Positions 61,562-64,000 of a stretch of DNA of 64,000 nucleotides are shown here, one piece after another. Under the pieces are notes generated by a model, which did no database searches, was not told where the DNA came from, and was given only the letters and a program-made list of their open reading frames with translations. The translations under genes were made by a program, and so were the position numbers. Where the stretch lies: contig CAJUAN010000004.1 of assembly GCA_910584715.1 (NCBI GenBank), positions 79,082 through 143,081 of the forward strand, written 5' to 3'. The DNA comes from an uncultured Oscillospiraceae bacterium. Its GTDB lineage: Bacteria; Bacillota; Clostridia; Oscillospirales; Ruminococcaceae. Numbering within the stretch: position 1 is the stretch's first letter; every line of letters begins with the position of its first letter.

Positions 61562-62494
61562 ATGGATTATATTGAAGGACTTAATCTGTCAATTGCATAT
61601 GTAGAAGAAAATCTTCTCGAAGATATTGATTATGAAAAAGCTGCCCGAATAGCCGGAATGTCCAGGTCGGCATATCAGCGTTTCTTTTTACTGGTTGCTG
61701 ATATGACGTTAGACGAGTATATCAGAAAACGTAAGCTTCAATATGCGGTATTAGAACTGACCGATACCGAACATAAAATCGTTGATATTGCCGTGAAGTA
61801 CGGTTATAATTCGGCAGCGGCATTTTCGCGCGCAGTGCGCAGTTTTACGGGTAATACTCCGAGCATAGTCAGAAAAGAGGGTTCTTCTGTCCGTTTTCCT
61901 AAGCTGAATTTTAAAATCCGAATGGAAAAAGGAGAAATGTTCATGAACGAAACTGCCATTGTAAAAATCGAAGAACACAGGAATGAAAAGGTTGTATGTT
62001 TCAATACAGACTGTGTTGATCCCGAAAATGAGGCGTGGGGACAGATGTCGGAATGGTGTAAAAAGAATATACCCGACCGTACTGCCAGAAGATATGTAGG
62101 CGTAGCGCCGTCAGGACATCACCCGCAGGGCGAAGAACATCGGAACGCGTCAGAACATATAAAGCACCCTTACAAGGCAATGATGTTTCTCGTAGGCGAT
62201 GAATGCAATCAAGAGAAATTCTGCGGGCTGAATGTTGAGGACGCTCCGTCGGGTTTGTTTCTGGTAAATGACGTGGCGCTTAATCAGTTTGATGAAAATG
62301 ACAATTTGGATATAGCCCTCAGTATGATGAAAGCTTCCGAAGCTTTTGTTGAATTTATAAAAAATACTGCGGGATATGAGTTTGACTGTCAGTCGGGAAT
62401 TTTTTATGAGGAACATATCTTTTCGGAAAAATGGTTTCAAAACGGAGGAGTTCCGAATGGATTCCGTATGTGGGTTCCGATAATCAGGAAGTAA
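61562..62494 (+). CDS. AraC-type regulator with GyrI-like effector domain
   Basis: 310 residues. An N-terminal pair of helix-turn-helices (about 8-105; YEKAARIAGMSRSAYQRFF and IVDIAVKYGYNSAAAFSRAV, then GNTPSIVRK) and a C-terminal GyrI-like small-molecule domain (about 135-310; MNETAIVKIEEHRNEKVV to FRMWVPII). This is the Rob/BmrR-like plan of a drug- or stress-sensing activator. GGAGG 8 bases upstream of the ATG. Whether the flanking genes are its targets is not shown by the sequence. Confidence 0.88.
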   Translation: MDYIEGLNLSIAYVEENLLEDIDYEKAARIAGMSRSAYQRFFLLVADMTLDEYIRKRKLQYAVLELTDTEHKIVDIAVKYGYNSAAAFSRAVRSFTGNTPSIVRKEGSSVRFPKLNFKIRMEKGEMFMNETAIVKIEEHRNEKVVCFNTDCVDPENEAWGQMSEWCKKNIPDRTARRYVGVAPSGHHPQGEEHRNASEHIKHPYKAMMFLVGDECNQEKFCGLNVEDAPSGLFLVNDVALNQFDENDNLDIALSMMKASEAFVEFIKNTAGYEFDCQSGIFYEEHIFSEKWFQNGGVPNGFRMWVPIIRK

Positions 62495-62524
62495 TTTAAA
62501 TATATTTTCCACAATTACGTTCTC

Positions 62525-62636
62525 AACTGTGAGTTGAGTTTCCCTCTCAAAAAACAACCTGTCATACATGGACTTTGCAGTACATAGCAGATATAATAAC
62601 ATTATAGCATACTGCTATAATAAATGAAAACAAAGG
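62525..62636 (+). repeat. Duplicated promoter segment, copy B
   Basis: Repeats the blocks of copy A (GTGAGTTGAGTTTCC; CAACCTGTCAT; CTATAATAAATGAAAACAAA) and carries an extra 24-base stretch between the -10 box and the last block, itself resembling the -10 area. A CTCAAC / GTTGAG hairpin precedes it. Confidence 0.7.
62569..62597 (+). promoter_or_regulatory. Promoter of the 62650 gene
   Basis: TGGACT (62569-62574), 17-bp spacer, TATAAT (62592-62597). It aligns exactly with the promoter of copy A. A second TATAAT at 62616-62621 lacks a good -35. Confidence 0.7.
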
Positions 62637-62649
62637 AGAAACGATTATC

Positions 62650-63900
62650 ATGTTTGATGTAAACAAAATGGGAGAGCAGATCGCGCGTCTGCGTAAGGGA
62701 AACAACTATACTCAGGAACAGCTTGCGGAGAAATTAAAAGTTTCGCCTCAGGCGGTCAGCAAATGGGAGAACGGAAATTCAGTGCCGGAGATACCTCTGC
62801 TTTGTGAAATGTCCCGTCTTTTCAATTGCTCTGTAGACGGGATTCTTGACCCCGCGTCATGTGTTTTGAGAAATATTGGCTTCAATTACGAATTCGTTGT
62901 CAAGCCGCGAATTCCGGCGGCTGATTATTCGGGTCCCGAATGGCCTAAAAGCATTTCGTCCGCTTCTGCTTTAACAGCGTTAAAACTGTTTTTCGGACTG
63001 GAACAGCGCAGGGACAGTCAAAACCGTCAGATAAACGATGACGAAGAATATATTTTGCAGTCGGCAATTATGAATATATGCTTCGGATATTCCTACGGAC
63101 CCGACGAATGGATACGTGACGGATTTTTAATATACGGCTTGGATTATGAACTTCATTCAAAATCGAATTATTCGGAAGATGAGTTTATCGCTCTCGCCTG
63201 CAAGCAGATAGAAAACGGCAATCCCGTTATAATTATCCCTAAGGAATATACGGATACTATTTTTGCCGTCGGCTTTTCCGACAACGGACGTACTTTAAAA
63301 GGACTGGGCTTTTTGGAGGGAGACGATCAGAAAAATGCACGAATGAATTTTGAACAGCTTGACCAATACGCCGCTTGGTACAAAACCGACTGCGATATGA
63401 TGATCGTTAAGCCTTCAGACGAGAAAATGCCGTTGGCAAAGGCGTGTACCAATGCGCTTTTTAAGGGAATTGAAATGTTATCCAATAACGACCATTGCGG
63501 AGAGGACAAAATGCAGGGCTATGGTACGGTTATTTATCGGAACTGGTGCGAGCTGTTACGGGAAGAAAATCAAAGAAATGCGGAACAGATCGAATGTACT
63601 TTTCCTCACGCATTTATTCATTATGAAAACAAGTTAAGGACAAAGCAGTTTTTTGAATTATGCATAAACATAATTCCCGACATCGATAAGGAATTAATGA
63701 CCTTGGCAATAAATCAGTATAATGATATTATTGCCTCTGCAACGGAAATAGCAACTATTACCCACACTCAGGGTTCGCTTCCAAAGGATTCCCTGAAAGA
63801 AAAAAGAGAGCAAATAATTGAGATGCTGCGCAGAAGCAGCGAGCAGGAAGAGCTTGCTTTATCTTATATAGAAAAGGCAGCGGCAAATATTCGGAAATAA
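62650..63900 (+). CDS. XRE-type HTH fused to a BtrH/papain-like domain
   Basis: 416 residues. An N-terminal HTH (NYTQEQLAEKLKVSPQAVSK then WENGNSVPEIP, residues 1-65) is followed by a large domain (about 75-330) whose EDEFIALACKQIENGNPVIIIP and FAVGFSDNGRTLKGLG recall the BtrH N-terminal / C39-like papain fold. The usual catalytic Cys at the domain start is not evident, so it may only bind a ligand. A helical C-terminus ends the protein. AAGGAG 11 bases before the ATG. Target genes unknown. Confidence 0.75.
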   Translation: MFDVNKMGEQIARLRKGNNYTQEQLAEKLKVSPQAVSKWENGNSVPEIPLLCEMSRLFNCSVDGILDPASCVLRNIGFNYEFVVKPRIPAADYSGPEWPKSISSASALTALKLFFGLEQRRDSQNRQINDDEEYILQSAIMNICFGYSYGPDEWIRDGFLIYGLDYELHSKSNYSEDEFIALACKQIENGNPVIIIPKEYTDTIFAVGFSDNGRTLKGLGFLEGDDQKNARMNFEQLDQYAAWYKTDCDMMIVKPSDEKMPLAKACTNALFKGIEMLSNNDHCGEDKMQGYGTVIYRNWCELLREENQRNAEQIECTFPHAFIHYENKLRTKQFFELCINIIPDIDKELMTLAINQYNDIIASATEIATITHTQGSLPKDSLKEKREQIIEMLRRSSEQEELALSYIEKAAANIRK

Positions 63901-64000
63901 AGCTTGCAGAACATAACGCAACCGGCAGACCCAATATCAGGGCTCTTGTAGCCGTTCGCAAAAAATCCCGAAAATATCAGAGAAAAACCACGATATTCAT
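63901..64000. other. Non-coding window end
   Basis: No gene, hairpin or promoter that I can support; a minus-strand frame ending at 63961 is a shadow of the upstream gene. Confidence 0.4.

Noticed and set aside
1..64000. CRISPR arrays, insertion sequences, tRNA or rRNA genes
   Set aside because: None seen on either strand; no transposase motif, no clover-leaf with TTC loop, no regular spacer repeats.

Overview
The window looks like chromosomal DNA of a Gram-positive, anaerobic, gut or rumen Oscillospiraceae, most likely Ruminococcus (R. albus / R. flavefaciens group). This is an inference. It rests on a GH3 beta-glucosidase with reversed domain order, strong GGAGG ribosome sites, sigma-A promoters with 17-bp spacers, a T-box leader, the GatCAB transamidosome, lipobox lipoproteins and sporulation-type wall proteins. 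I see no rRNA, tRNA, insertion sequence, prophage or CRISPR array.

Left part (1-11310): end of a permuted GH3 glucosidase; nadA with a secreted permuted-papain protein; a leftward malQ-HD hydrolase pair; a 52-residue Asn/Gln-only-type small protein; an unassigned nuclease-like/winged-helix protein; and an SDR gene followed by an NfnAB/SudAB-like flavoprotein pair.

11562-19864 is one tightly packed operon of eight genes: DgkA-type lipid kinase, CarS-like CDP-lipid synthase, CDP-alcohol phosphatidyltransferase, phosphatidylserine decarboxylase, UbiA-type prenyltransferase, a PEP-synthase-like (rifampin-phosphotransferase architecture) protein, an acyl-adenylating enzyme and a YghO-like GNAT acyltransferase. 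The first four give a plain route to an ethanolamine-headed phospholipid. The last four do not belong to a standard phospholipid pathway, so this is the best candidate for an undescribed system (a modified or isoprenoid-containing polar lipid).

21171-29122 is a raffinose/sucrose operon: ABC binding protein and two permeases, sucrose phosphorylase, alpha-galactosidase and fructokinase. Together they turn raffinose into galactose, glucose-1-phosphate and fructose-6-phosphate. Its neighbouring AraC regulator is broken by a small frameshifting deletion. A hybrid histidine kinase follows, then leuA with a complete T-box leader read leftward.

34130-51157: an EVE-domain/nuclease fusion, a foldase-like lipoprotein, a muramoyl amidase, a ddl-murI-DUF1934-argS operon ending in two envelope proteins and a SpoIIQ-like M23 peptidase, a SpoVB-like flippase, and a murD-M42-M42-GNAT-PLP enzyme operon.

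51198-63900: a TetR/phytoene-desaturase-like operon with a perfect palindromic operator; a tandem duplication of an HTH/TPR regulator with its promoter; gatCAB with an archaeal-type, probably non-discriminating AspRS (indirect Asn-tRNA synthesis); then a DUF3788 gene, an AraC/GyrI-like regulator and an HTH/papain-fold regulator, two of which share a duplicated promoter segment.
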